Part shown: positions 1-6,693 of the stretch, one piece after another | Numbering within the stretch: the stretch's first letter is position 1 | How the letters are laid out: each line of letters opens with the position of its first letter | The notes under the pieces: model-generated | The model's input: the letters and a program-made list of their open reading frames with translations, nothing else | What the model was told of the DNA's origin: nothing | Databases searched by the model: none | NCBI GenBank assembly: GCA_016210125.1 | Contig: JACQUS010000117.1 | Location: 1 to 16,504 of the forward strand | DNA from: Chloroflexota bacterium | GTDB taxonomy: Bacteria > Chloroflexota > UBA6077 > FW602-bin22 > JACQUS01 | Direction of reading: 5' to 3' | Length of the DNA stretch: 16,504 bases | Made by a program: the position numbers and the translations under genes

Positions 1-810
1 CCGATGCTCGACGTGACCGCGGCGCTCGACCTCGACGAGCTCTCGGGTGGGCGCATGAACCTCGGCCTGGGCACGGGGACGAAGCGCATGAACGAGGCCT
101 GGTACGGCGTGCCGTTCGCCCACCCGGCGGCGCGGATGCGCGAGGCCGTGCAGCTCATCCGCGCGGCGATCAAGGCGGCCGATCAGGAGCGCTTCCGCTT
201 CGACGGGCGCTTCTACCAGATCGACATCGTGCCCTACGGCCGGCCCAACGCCGTGCGCGACGGCATCCCCATCCTCGTCGCCGGAGTCAATCGCGGCATG
301 GTGCGTGTCGCCGGCGAGGTGTCGGATGGGCTGGTGGGCCACCCGCTGGAGTCGCGGCGCTATCTACGTGAAGTCGTCCGCCCGACGCTGGCCGAGGCGG
401 CGCGGCAGGCCGGCCGCGACCCCGCCGCCGTGCCGGTCTACGGCTTCGTCATCACCAGCGTCGCCCGCGACGCAGCGCAGGCGCGGCGCGAGGCCAAGCA
501 CCAGATCGCCTTCTACAGCACCGTGCGCACGTATGACGCGATCCTCGACCTGCACGGCTGGGAGCGCGAAAAGCAGGGTATCCGCGAGGCCTTCCGCCGA
601 CTCGACGTGGCGGCGATGGCCGACGCGGTGAGCGACGCGATGGTCGACGAGATCGCCGTGGCCGGCACCCCGGAGGAATGCCGCGCGCAGCTCGCGCGCT
701 TGGAGGGGCTAGTGGAAGTGCCGGTGCTCTACAGCCCGACATTCGGCATCGCGCCGGAGCGCGTCGCCGAGAACCACCGGCTGATCATCGAGACCTTCGC
801 CCGTAGGTAG
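1..810 (+). CDS. LLM-class flavin/F420-dependent oxidoreductase, 5'-truncated by window edge
   Basis: Luciferase-like monooxygenase family. These are TIM-barrel enzymes that use FMN or coenzyme F420 to oxidise or reduce small organic substrates in the cytoplasm. The visible 268-269 residues open directly in the family block 'DLDELSGGRMNLGLGTG', which normally lies roughly 80-100 residues into the protein. The ATG at position 4 is therefore internal and the real start is upstream of the window; the frame is open to base 1. The C-terminal part has the usual 'AGTPEECRAQLARL' block and ends 'IIETFARR' before a TAG stop at 808-810. Family members are about 330-350 residues, which fits the missing N-terminus. 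The next gene on this strand, the CoA-transferase, lies 362 bp downstream, so co-transcription is possible but not shown. Substrate and cofactor (FMN or F420) cannot be decided from the sequence. Confidence 0.88.
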   Translation, partial: PMLDVTAALDLDELSGGRMNLGLGTGTKRMNEAWYGVPFAHPAARMREAVQLIRAAIKAADQERFRFDGRFYQIDIVPYGRPNAVRDGIPILVAGVNRGMVRVAGEVSDGLVGHPLESRRYLREVVRPTLAEAARQAGRDPAAVPVYGFVITSVARDAAQARREAKHQIAFYSTVRTYDAILDLHGWEREKQGIREAFRRLDVAAMADAVSDAMVDEIAVAGTPEECRAQLARLEGLVEVPVLYSPTFGIAPERVAENHRLIIETFARR

Positions 811-1172
811 GGTTGGGCTGGCCACCCTGCGGGCTTGGCGGTGTCCCGGCGGGATGTCAGCCATGAATGCAAAGGGGCATCGGAGTCCGGCGGGGAGCTG
901 GCGAGGTCCCTGCGGGACATCGGCGCGGGGAGGAAAAGCGGCTGAGCCGAAGGGGCGTGCAGCGGGGGAAGCCCCGCTGCGTACCACTCCGGGAGGGGTG
1001 AGGCGGGGCAACCTCGTAGGTAGACAACTGCGGGGAACTGCTCATGTCCCCGCGGCATACCAGCGGGGGACGAAAGGGGAGTCCAGAGGGGCTTCGCCCC
1101 CTCTGGAAACTTCCACTGGGGCGGGGTGGTGCGCGCGCTGCCCGCCAGGAGCTAAGTTCAGGGGAGAGGACG
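811..1172. other. Intergenic region rich in short hairpins
   Basis: This 362-bp stretch has no credible gene. The open frames crossing it translate to low-complexity Arg/Pro/Gly sequence and mostly belong to shadows of the CoA-transferase. It holds a run of perfect or near-perfect short inverted repeats: 906-910/914-918, 959-967/972-980 (9 bp, loop of 4), 985-990/995-1000 (with one G-T pair), 1030-1036/1047-1053, and 1082-1091/1098-1107 (10 bp, loop of 6). The arm at 1047-1053 can also pair with the G-rich run at 1063-1070, so two folds exclude each other. None is followed by a T-run, so simple intrinsic terminators are not evident. The final part contains a copy of the dispersed repeat described separately. 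A leader RNA for the CoA-transferase is conceivable but unproven. Confidence 0.6.
1069..1107 (+). repeat. Palindromic repeat, copy A
   Basis: The element begins GACGAAAGGGGAGTCCAGAG (1069-1088), which matches the start of copy B read on the minus strand (4520-4502) with one gap and two substitutions. It folds into a perfect 10-bp stem, 1082-1091 with 1098-1107, around the loop CTTCGC. It lies 66 bp upstream of the CoA-transferase start. The form resembles REP-type intergenic palindromes. Genome copy number cannot be judged from this window. Confidence 0.6.
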
Positions 1173-2387
1173 ATGAGCGAGCACGAGCAGCCCGGCGCCA
1201 GCGGCCCGCTGGCCGGCATCCGCGTGGTGGACGTCTCGCGTATGCAGGCCGGGCCGCTGGCGACGATGGTCCTGGGCGACATGGGCGCCGACGTCATCAA
1301 GATCGAGCCCATCGGCAAGGGCGACCACATGCGCCGTATGGGCATCCACTACCTTGGGTCGGAGAACACGTATTTTCTGTCAGTGAACCGCAGCAAGCGC
1401 GGCGTGGCGGTCGATCTGCGCTCGGCGGAAGGCGTCGCCATCGTCCGGCAGCTCGCACGCACGGCCGACGTGTTCGTGGAGAACTTCCGGCCGGGTGTCG
1501 TCGCCAAGATGGGCCTCGACTACCCGACGCTGGCGGGCGACAACCCGCGGCTGGTCTACTGCTCGGTGTCAGCGTTTGGGCAGAGCGGGCCGCTCGGCCA
1601 CAAGCCGGGGATCGACCCGGTCCTCCAGGGCTTCAGCGGGCTGATGAGCGTCACCGGCGAGCGCGGCGGCCCGCCGGCCATGGTCGGCGCGCCGGTCGTC
1701 GACACCATGGCCGCGATGCTCGCCGTGCAGGGTATCGTCATGGCGCTCTTCGCCCGCGAGCGTAGCGGCCTCGGCCAGAAGGTCCAGCTGAGCCTGCTCG
1801 ACGCGGCGCTCGTGCTGCTGACGCCGCGCGAAGGCCCGTACTTCGCCAGCGGCACGGTGCCGGAGCGCTGGGGCAGCGCCCACGCGCAGCACGTTCCGCA
1901 CGAGGCGTTCGCGACCCGCGACGGCTGGCTGAACGTCGACGTGATCGACGACGAGGCGTGGCGGCGGCTCTGCCTCGCCCTCGGCCGGCCGGAGTGGGCC
2001 GACGATCCGCGCTACGCGCGCAACAAGGCGCGCCTCGATCGCCGCGCCGAGGTCGTCGGCATGCTCGAGCCGATCTTCCAGGAGCGCACGAGTGGCGAGT
2101 GGGTGGATGTGCTCGAGCGCCACGAGGTGATCGCTGGGCCGGTGCACACCCTTGACCAGGCCCTTAACCACTCGCAGGTGCTGCACAACCAGATGGTCGT
2201 GCGCGCCGAGCACCCTACGGCGGGCACAGTGCGCATGCTGGGCATGCCGCTGCACTTCAGCCGCACGCCGGGCGCGGTGCGCCGCCCGCCGCCGCTGCTC
2301 GGCCAGCACACCGACGAGGTGCTCAGCGAGCTCAGCTACGGTGCGGCGGCCATCGCCGACCTGCGGGCGCGGCGCATCGTCGGCTGA
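1173..2387 (+). CDS. CaiB/BaiF family CoA-transferase
   Basis: Class III CoA-transferase, 404 residues, the usual length for the family. It moves CoA from a donor thioester such as succinyl-CoA to a carboxylic acid, by a covalent aspartyl intermediate, in an interlocked dimer in the cytoplasm. The N-terminal fold is clear: 'LAGIRVVDVSRMQAGPLATM', then 'GADVIKIE' (residues 38-45), 'NRSKRGVAVDL' (72-82) and 'FVENFRPG' (101-108). The catalytic Asp is most likely D177 in 'GAPVVDTMAAM'. The C-terminal half carries the expected 'LLGQHTDEVL' block. The start at 1173 is chosen because GGGGAGAGG lies just upstream; the frame stays open to 1044 but that extension is low-complexity and includes repeat A. 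It converges on the antitoxin remnant, with only 19 bp between their stops. The acid substrate is unknown. Confidence 0.93.
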   Translation: MSEHEQPGASGPLAGIRVVDVSRMQAGPLATMVLGDMGADVIKIEPIGKGDHMRRMGIHYLGSENTYFLSVNRSKRGVAVDLRSAEGVAIVRQLARTADVFVENFRPGVVAKMGLDYPTLAGDNPRLVYCSVSAFGQSGPLGHKPGIDPVLQGFSGLMSVTGERGGPPAMVGAPVVDTMAAMLAVQGIVMALFARERSGLGQKVQLSLLDAALVLLTPREGPYFASGTVPERWGSAHAQHVPHEAFATRDGWLNVDVIDDEAWRRLCLALGRPEWADDPRYARNKARLDRRAEVVGMLEPIFQERTSGEWVDVLERHEVIAGPVHTLDQALNHSQVLHNQMVVRAEHPTAGTVRMLGMPLHFSRTPGAVRRPPPLLGQHTDEVLSELSYGAAAIADLRARRIVG

Positions 2388-2406
2388 GGGCCGCCGGGCG
2401 CCGGTG

Positions 2407-2721
2407 CTAGCGCAGGATGCTTTCGCGCTTCTCCTCCTCATAGAGGCGCTCTAGGACGAACTCCTTGAGGAGCGTCTGCTAGCCCTTGCCCTTCTTCTGG
2501 GCCAGATGCTTCAGGCGCGTGAGCAGGTCCTGGTCGAGGCGCACGGCGATGGGACGCGTGCGGGGACGCACGGGCGGCAGCTCGGCGTCCGGTATGGGAC
2601 CCAAGCGATCCAGGAAATGGTCACCCAGGCTATGGGTGGCCCAGAACTCCGCCTCCGCTTTCTCACTCGCAAACGTAGGAATCTCCTCGGGACTCTGGAT
2701 GATCTTCATGCGCCGTCGCAT
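2407..2721 (-). pseudogene. CopG/BrnA-type antitoxin interrupted by an in-frame amber codon
   Basis: Ribbon-helix-helix antitoxin partner of the BrnT-like toxin just upstream. Starting at the ATG at 2721, the frame reads 80 residues ('MKIIQSPEEIPTF', 'AEFWATHSLGDHF', then the DNA-binding strand 'RPIAVRLD' and helix A 'QDLLTRLKHLAQKKGKG') and meets TAG at 2481-2479. After that single codon it continues in the same frame for 23 more residues, 'QTLLKEFVLERLYEEEKR' plus five, to a TAG at 2409-2407. Family members have tyrosine in 'GYQTLLK' at exactly this place, so one base change (TAC or TAT to TAG) explains the break. The truncated product lacks RHH helix B. The start is supported by AGGAG 8 nt upstream, inside the end of brnT. 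It could be a true nonsense mutation, a sequencing error, or a read-through codon. TAG ends several intact neighbours, which argues against general recoding. Confidence 0.75.
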
Positions 2722-2725
2722 TGGC

Positions 2726-2992
2726 TCATCTCCTGTGGTAGCGCCGCTTTTCGCGCGGAACGGCATCGCGCGCCGTTACGACGCGCACCGTCCCGCTGCG
2801 CCTCGTGTAGACGATGAACAAGACGCGGCCGGCCTCGGTCGCTCCGATGAGTGCCCAGCGCAGCTCGCCAGCGGCGTGGTACGTGGGTGCGCCGATGCGT
2901 CGCGTGTCCTGCAACGCCTCCTCGACTTCCTCCGGAGCGACCCCGTGGCGAGCGACGTGCTCGACGTTCTCGTCATCCCACTGCAGGTCCAC
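2726..2992 (-). CDS. brnT: BrnT-like type II toxin
   Basis: Small basic protein of 88 residues, matching the BrnT family of RelE-like ribonuclease toxins (about 90-100 residues). Conserved features are 'WDDENVEHVARHGV' near the N-terminus, a central 'IGATEAGRVLFIVY' and the C-terminal 'VRVVTARDAVPREKRRY'. The frame is open far upstream as a shadow of MmgE/PrpD, but family homology begins only at the GTG at 2992, which I take as the start; no strong Shine-Dalgarno precedes it. A TATACT hexamer at 3017-3012 on the minus strand could give a short-leader promoter. The stop is 4 nt before the antitoxin ATG, typical of a translationally linked toxin-antitoxin pair. The toxin frame looks intact although its antitoxin is broken. 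Activity is inferred from the family only. Confidence 0.8.
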   Translation of the reverse strand: MDLQWDDENVEHVARHGVAPEEVEEALQDTRRIGAPTYHAAGELRWALIGATEAGRVLFIVYTRRSGTVRVVTARDAVPREKRRYHRR

Positions 2993-3011
2993 CGACCACT
3001 TCCGCAGAGGG

Positions 3012-3017
3012 AGTATA
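3012..3017 (-). promoter_or_regulatory. Possible -10 element for the brnT-antitoxin pair
   Basis: The minus strand reads TATACT, inside the AT-rich stretch 3012-3030 (gap and end of MmgE/PrpD), about 20 nt before the brnT GTG. The overlapping reading TGGTATATA resembles an extended -10. No good -35 lies at 16-18 bp spacing. The brnT pair may therefore have its own promoter or be read from the hyu series. Confidence 0.3.
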
Positions 3018-3027
3018 TACCATCGTA

Positions 3028-4413
3028 TTACCCAACGGGGGCTTGCCGTGCTCCGCTCAGCAGCCCGGCGATGGGGGCGACGCTCGGCTGCTCGGCCAGC
3101 GTCGCCAGGAGGGCGTATAGCTCCCCGACGCTGGCCTCCGGCAGGGCCAGGCCGGCCAGTGTGCTGAACTTTTGCCGTAGCTCGTCGGCTGCCAGCGGGT
3201 GCGTAGGGTCGCCGCGCGCCGCCGCGACGGCCTCCTCGTAGTGCTGGCCACGGGCGTAGACCTCGACGGCGCACGACCACTTGTCGGGGAAGCGCCGGTC
3301 GATCTCCGGATCGACGATCATCTCGACGCGCTCGGCCAGCGCGAGGACGCGCGGGTCGGCCAGGCGCTCGGCGGGGAGCTGCGGCGGCAGGACCGTGCCG
3401 TCGAGCAAGGCGACGGCCAGGCAAAAGGGCACGCCACTCTGGGCGACGGCCATGCTTGGGTAGGGTGGGCGGAGGTCGGCTTGGTGCTTGGCCACGGCGT
3501 ACGTGCGTACGACGACGCGCTCGACCTCCTCCGGCCGCAGTCCGGCGCGCCGGACGATGGCCAGCAGCCCGTCGATGGGGGCGTGCGTGGTGCGAGAGCA
3601 AGCGTAGGGCTTGATGCTGACATCGAGGATGGCGAAGTGCTCGCCCAGCCGGTCGGTGAGCCGCTCCGGCTCCGGCCGATCAGACATAGCGCGGTAGAAG
3701 CCGCCGTCAGTGGCCTCGAGGAGCTGTGTCGGGCCGGTGAACCCGGCGGCGGCCAGCGCCGCGCTCTCGACGCCGACCTGCGCGGCGCGGCCGGGGTAGA
3801 GCTTCTTGACCATGGCCCCGTCGGCCGTGTAGGCCCAGAGCCCGGCGGCGTTACTGCCGGCCAGGCCAAGGGCATTGGCCATCCCGAGGCCGTCGAGGCC
3901 GAGCAGCCGGCCGGCGGCGGCCGCAGCGCCGAACGGTCCGAACGTCGCCGTGGCGTACCAGCCGCGCTGGCGGTGCGAGGCGATGCCGACGCCAGCCCCG
4001 ATGCGGCAGGCGGCCTCGTAGCCGGCGACGACGGCGATGAGGACATCCCGGCCCGCGCGGTCGAGCGCCGCGCCGAGGGTCAGCGCGACGGGTATGACGA
4101 CGGTGCCTGGGTGGCCCATTGAGACCTTGTGCGCGTCGTCGGCGTCCCAGGCGTGGGCCATGGCCGCGTGGCAGCAGGCGGCGTGGGGCAGCGCGGCGCG
4201 CTCGGACGTGCCCCAGGTGGGCGCCGACCGGTCGCGGTCGAATCGCAGCAGCCCGTCGATCAGACGGTGGACGTCAGGATCGCCGCTGCCGGACAGCATG
4301 CAGCCGACGGCGTCGAGGATGTGGTCCTGCGCCTTGGCGATCACCGCTGCCGGCAGGTCCTCGAAGCGCAAGCCGGCGCAGTAGTTGGCCAGGGTCATCG
4401 TCAGGCCGCTCAT
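3028..4413 (-). CDS. MmgE/PrpD family protein
   Basis: 461 residues, normal for the family that includes 2-methylcitrate dehydratase, cis-aconitate decarboxylase and epimerases of iminodisuccinate-type substrates. Visible blocks are 'AHAWDADDAHKVSMGHPG' (about 86-103), 'KKLYPGRAAQVGVESAAL' (about 203-220), and 'IKPYACSRTTHAPIDGLL' (267-284), which holds residues of the family's active-site region. An all-alpha N-terminal domain plus lid is expected. The start ATG has GGGAGGATGAG just upstream. It is the third gene in the minus-strand series after hyuA and hyuB, separated from hyuB by a 113-bp gap that contains repeat B. Linkage with Hyu genes suggests a role in dehydrating or isomerising a carboxylic acid, but the substrate is not deducible and it should not be called prpD. 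Confidence 0.9.
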   Translation of the reverse strand: MSGLTMTLANYCAGLRFEDLPAAVIAKAQDHILDAVGCMLSGSGDPDVHRLIDGLLRFDRDRSAPTWGTSERAALPHAACCHAAMAHAWDADDAHKVSMGHPGTVVIPVALTLGAALDRAGRDVLIAVVAGYEAACRIGAGVGIASHRQRGWYATATFGPFGAAAAAGRLLGLDGLGMANALGLAGSNAAGLWAYTADGAMVKKLYPGRAAQVGVESAALAAAGFTGPTQLLEATDGGFYRAMSDRPEPERLTDRLGEHFAILDVSIKPYACSRTTHAPIDGLLAIVRRAGLRPEEVERVVVRTYAVAKHQADLRPPYPSMAVAQSGVPFCLAVALLDGTVLPPQLPAERLADPRVLALAERVEMIVDPEIDRRFPDKWSCAVEVYARGQHYEEAVAAARGDPTHPLAADELRQKFSTLAGLALPEASVGELYALLATLAEQPSVAPIAGLLSGARQAPVG

Positions 4414-4448
4414 CTCATCCTCCCGGGGATCGAGCTGGGCTTCCCACC

Positions 4449-4520
4449 GTCCCCGGATCTTGGGGACACCCCAAACCCCGCCGGAGGTCGCCGCAGGCGA
4501 TCTCCGGACTCCCCTACGTC
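4449..4520 (-). repeat. Palindromic repeat, copy B, between hyuB and MmgE/PrpD
   Basis: On the plus strand this holds GTCCCC (4449-4454) paired with GGGGAC (4462-4467), TTGGGG (4460-4465) pairing alternatively with CCCCAA (4469-4474), then a 12-bp stem 4481-4492 with 4496-4507 that has one G-T pair and the loop GCA. The end 4502-4520 matches the start of copy A in reverse complement. The inner part around CAAACCCCGCC (4472-4482) matches copy C in the protease gene. It lies in the leader of MmgE/PrpD and could affect read-through from hyuB. Confidence 0.65.
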
Positions 4521-4526
4521 GGAGAT

Positions 4527-6596
4527 CTATGAGCAGGCAGGCCGCCCGGCCAGCGGCGGGTCGGACGGCTGGCGGCGGCGCAGGAGGCGCAGCCAGACAT
4601 CGGCCCCCGTATCGCAGCCGAGGATGCGCTGGCCCCAGGCATCGACCGCAACCGTGCCCTGTGGCACGTCGGCCGTCCGGCGCACCCAGCCGCGCAGCGG
4701 CACCGGATACACGCCCAGCAGCTCGACCAGGTCGTCGTCGTCCAGGCCGAGGCGCTCGGCCGTCGCCGCATGGATGCGGCAGAGGCGGTGGCGTCCGAGC
4801 ACGCCAATGCAGGAATCCTCCTCGGCGAAGACGCGCAGCCGCGGCCGGGCGGCGCGCAGGGCCACGCGCCGGTCCTGCGTGGCCGGCAGGTCGACCTGCC
4901 CGCGCGCGTCGAGGACGACGCCGTTCTGCTCGGCGGCGGCGACCGGCGAGAGGTAGCCGGCGGCGACGTGGGCCGCGACGCGCTCCGGCTCGCGGTCGAG
5001 CGGGTCGCCGTAGCCGCCGCCGCCGGCCGTGCAGGCGACGACGACGTCGCCGCGCTCCAGGGCGATGCCACTGGCCTTGCCGGGCGTCGGCAGCGGCGTG
5101 AGCTGCCCGCCGTGGCGGATGGCATACGCGTTCGGCGCCCCGCTGGTCCCGCCGAGCACGCCATAGGGCGGGACGATGGCGCGGTCGGAGACGAGCGAGA
5201 AGGTGGCCTGGCGGCTGAGCACGCCGATCTCGAGCTGCACGCCGAAGCCGCCGCAGCGCCGGCCGTGGCCGCAGGAGTCGGGGCGCATCTCCGTGCGCTG
5301 GACCTCCAGCGGGTAGTCGACCTCGATGGCCTCGGCCGGCAGGATGGGCGTGTTGTCGGCCCAGTCGACCGTCCCGAAGACCGAGGGGCCGTCGTGCTCG
5401 GCGAAGCCGCCGGCCCCGCCGACTGGCACCTCGTAGAACACGTAGGTTTGGCCGCTGCGGTCGTCGATGCCGCCGATGAGCGTGTGGTTCGAGGTGCCCT
5501 GCATGTCGCCGGCGATGCGCTCGGGCAGCGCCGTGGCCAGCGCGGCGATCGTCAGGCTGAGCGTCCGCCGGCGGATCTCGGCGTGCGCGCCGCAGGGCAC
5601 GGGCGGCACGGCGTGGACGACCGTGCCGGGCGGAGAGGCGAAGCTGATCGGCTCGAACGTGCCGTGGTTGATGGGGTCGTGCGGGTCGAACAGCGCCTTG
5701 AGGGCGATGACTACGCCGGCGGCACTGACGGCCAGTGAGGCGTTGACGACGCCCGACACCTGCGGCGACGTGCCGGCGAAGTCGGCGTGGATCGTGCCGT
5801 CGCGCACGGTCAGCTCCAGGCGCAGCAGCACCGGGTCGAGCAAGCCGCCGTGGTAGAACTCCAGGTAGTCCTCGGCGTAGTAGGTGCCGTCCCCGGCGGC
5901 GCGGATGCGCTCGCGCATGCGCTCGGCGGTGCGGGCGATGTTGCGGTCGATGCAGGCCAGCACGGTCGCGGGGCCGTAGCGCCCTAGCAGCTCGTGCGCG
6001 CGGCGCTCGGCGGTGCGGCAGGTGGCCAGCATGGCGCGGAAGTCGCCCTGCCGCTCATCTGGTACGCGCATATTGGCGAAGAGCAGGCTCAGCGCGGACT
6101 GGACCGGCCGGCCGCGCTCGAAGACCTTGATCGGCGGGATGCGCACGCCCTCTTGTAGGACCTCGGTGGCGCGGCCGGACATGCTGCCCGGGACCATCCC
6201 GCCGACATCGTCCCAGTGCGAGCGGTTGGCGGCGAAGAAGAGCAGCTCGTCGCCGTCGAAGATCGGGTAGAGCATGGTCACGTCGTTGAGGTGCGTCCCG
6301 CCGCGATAGGGATCGTTCATCAGGAAGATGTCGCCTGGCTGGACGTCGCCTTCGAAGTCGTCCAGAATCGCGCGCACCGACCAGGGCATGGGCACGACGT
6401 GGGCCGGCAGGTCCTCCGATTGCGCCACGAGGCGGCGCTGGGCGTCGAACAGCCCGCAGGAGAAGTCCTTCATCTCGTAGATGGTCATCGAGTAGGCCGT
6501 GCGTACCATCGTGGCGCGCATCTCGCGCACGATGGCGATGAGCCGCTCGGTGATGACCTCGACGGTGATGGGGTCGAGCGCGGAGCCAACAGCCAT
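4527..6596 (-). CDS. hyuB: Hydantoinase B/oxoprolinase family protein with extra C-terminal domain
   Basis: Second subunit of the ATP-dependent hydantoinase/oxoprolinase enzymes (N-methylhydantoinase, 5-oxoprolinase, and related carboxylases). It partners HyuA in hydrolysing cyclic amides such as hydantoins or 5-oxoproline. Family blocks include 'DPITVEVITERLIAIVREM' (8-26), 'FLMNDPYRGGTHLNDVTML' (91-109), 'DFAGTSPQVSGVVNASLAV' (272-290), 'QGTSNHTLIGG' (366-376) and the end motif 'ACTAGGGGYGDPLDREPERV' (521-540). The core closes near residue 565, but the protein runs to 689. The extra part (about 575-675, with 'LCRIHAATAERLGL', 'LVELLG', 'LRGWVRR', 'AVDAWGQRILG') looks like a small all-beta domain. 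The ATG at 6596 has only a weak GAAGG about 10 nt upstream. HyuA lies 97 bp upstream, so the two are probably co-transcribed. Substrate unknown. Confidence 0.92.
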   Translation of the reverse strand: MAVGSALDPITVEVITERLIAIVREMRATMVRTAYSMTIYEMKDFSCGLFDAQRRLVAQSEDLPAHVVPMPWSVRAILDDFEGDVQPGDIFLMNDPYRGGTHLNDVTMLYPIFDGDELLFFAANRSHWDDVGGMVPGSMSGRATEVLQEGVRIPPIKVFERGRPVQSALSLLFANMRVPDERQGDFRAMLATCRTAERRAHELLGRYGPATVLACIDRNIARTAERMRERIRAAGDGTYYAEDYLEFYHGGLLDPVLLRLELTVRDGTIHADFAGTSPQVSGVVNASLAVSAAGVVIALKALFDPHDPINHGTFEPISFASPPGTVVHAVPPVPCGAHAEIRRRTLSLTIAALATALPERIAGDMQGTSNHTLIGGIDDRSGQTYVFYEVPVGGAGGFAEHDGPSVFGTVDWADNTPILPAEAIEVDYPLEVQRTEMRPDSCGHGRRCGGFGVQLEIGVLSRQATFSLVSDRAIVPPYGVLGGTSGAPNAYAIRHGGQLTPLPTPGKASGIALERGDVVVACTAGGGGYGDPLDREPERVAAHVAAGYLSPVAAAEQNGVVLDARGQVDLPATQDRRVALRAARPRLRVFAEEDSCIGVLGRHRLCRIHAATAERLGLDDDDLVELLGVYPVPLRGWVRRTADVPQGTVAVDAWGQRILGCDTGADVWLRLLRRRQPSDPPLAGRPACS

Positions 6597-6693
6597 CAGT
6601 CGTCAGCCTTCAGAAAATGTGGACAAAGCGCTGCTCCGTTCGTCGAAGTCGTTCATAGAAGCGGCGCCATCTCGCCCGCCCATAGGTGGTGCC

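Noticed and set aside
1082..1107. An intrinsic terminator of the LLM oxidoreductase
   Set aside because: The stem is strong but lies 270 bp past the stop and has no T-run; the match to repeat B explains it better.
854..1765. A 303-codon plus-strand frame over the hairpin region and the start of the CoA-transferase
   Set aside because: Out of frame with the CoA-transferase and without recognisable sequence; a composition artefact.
2486..3241. A plus-strand open frame opposite the toxin-antitoxin pair
   Set aside because: The minus strand encodes clear BrnT and CopG-like proteins; the plus-strand translation has no family features.
2726..3601. A 291-residue protein fused to the BrnT domain
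   Set aside because: The upstream part is antisense-frame sequence of MmgE/PrpD; homology to BrnT starts only at the GTG at 2992.
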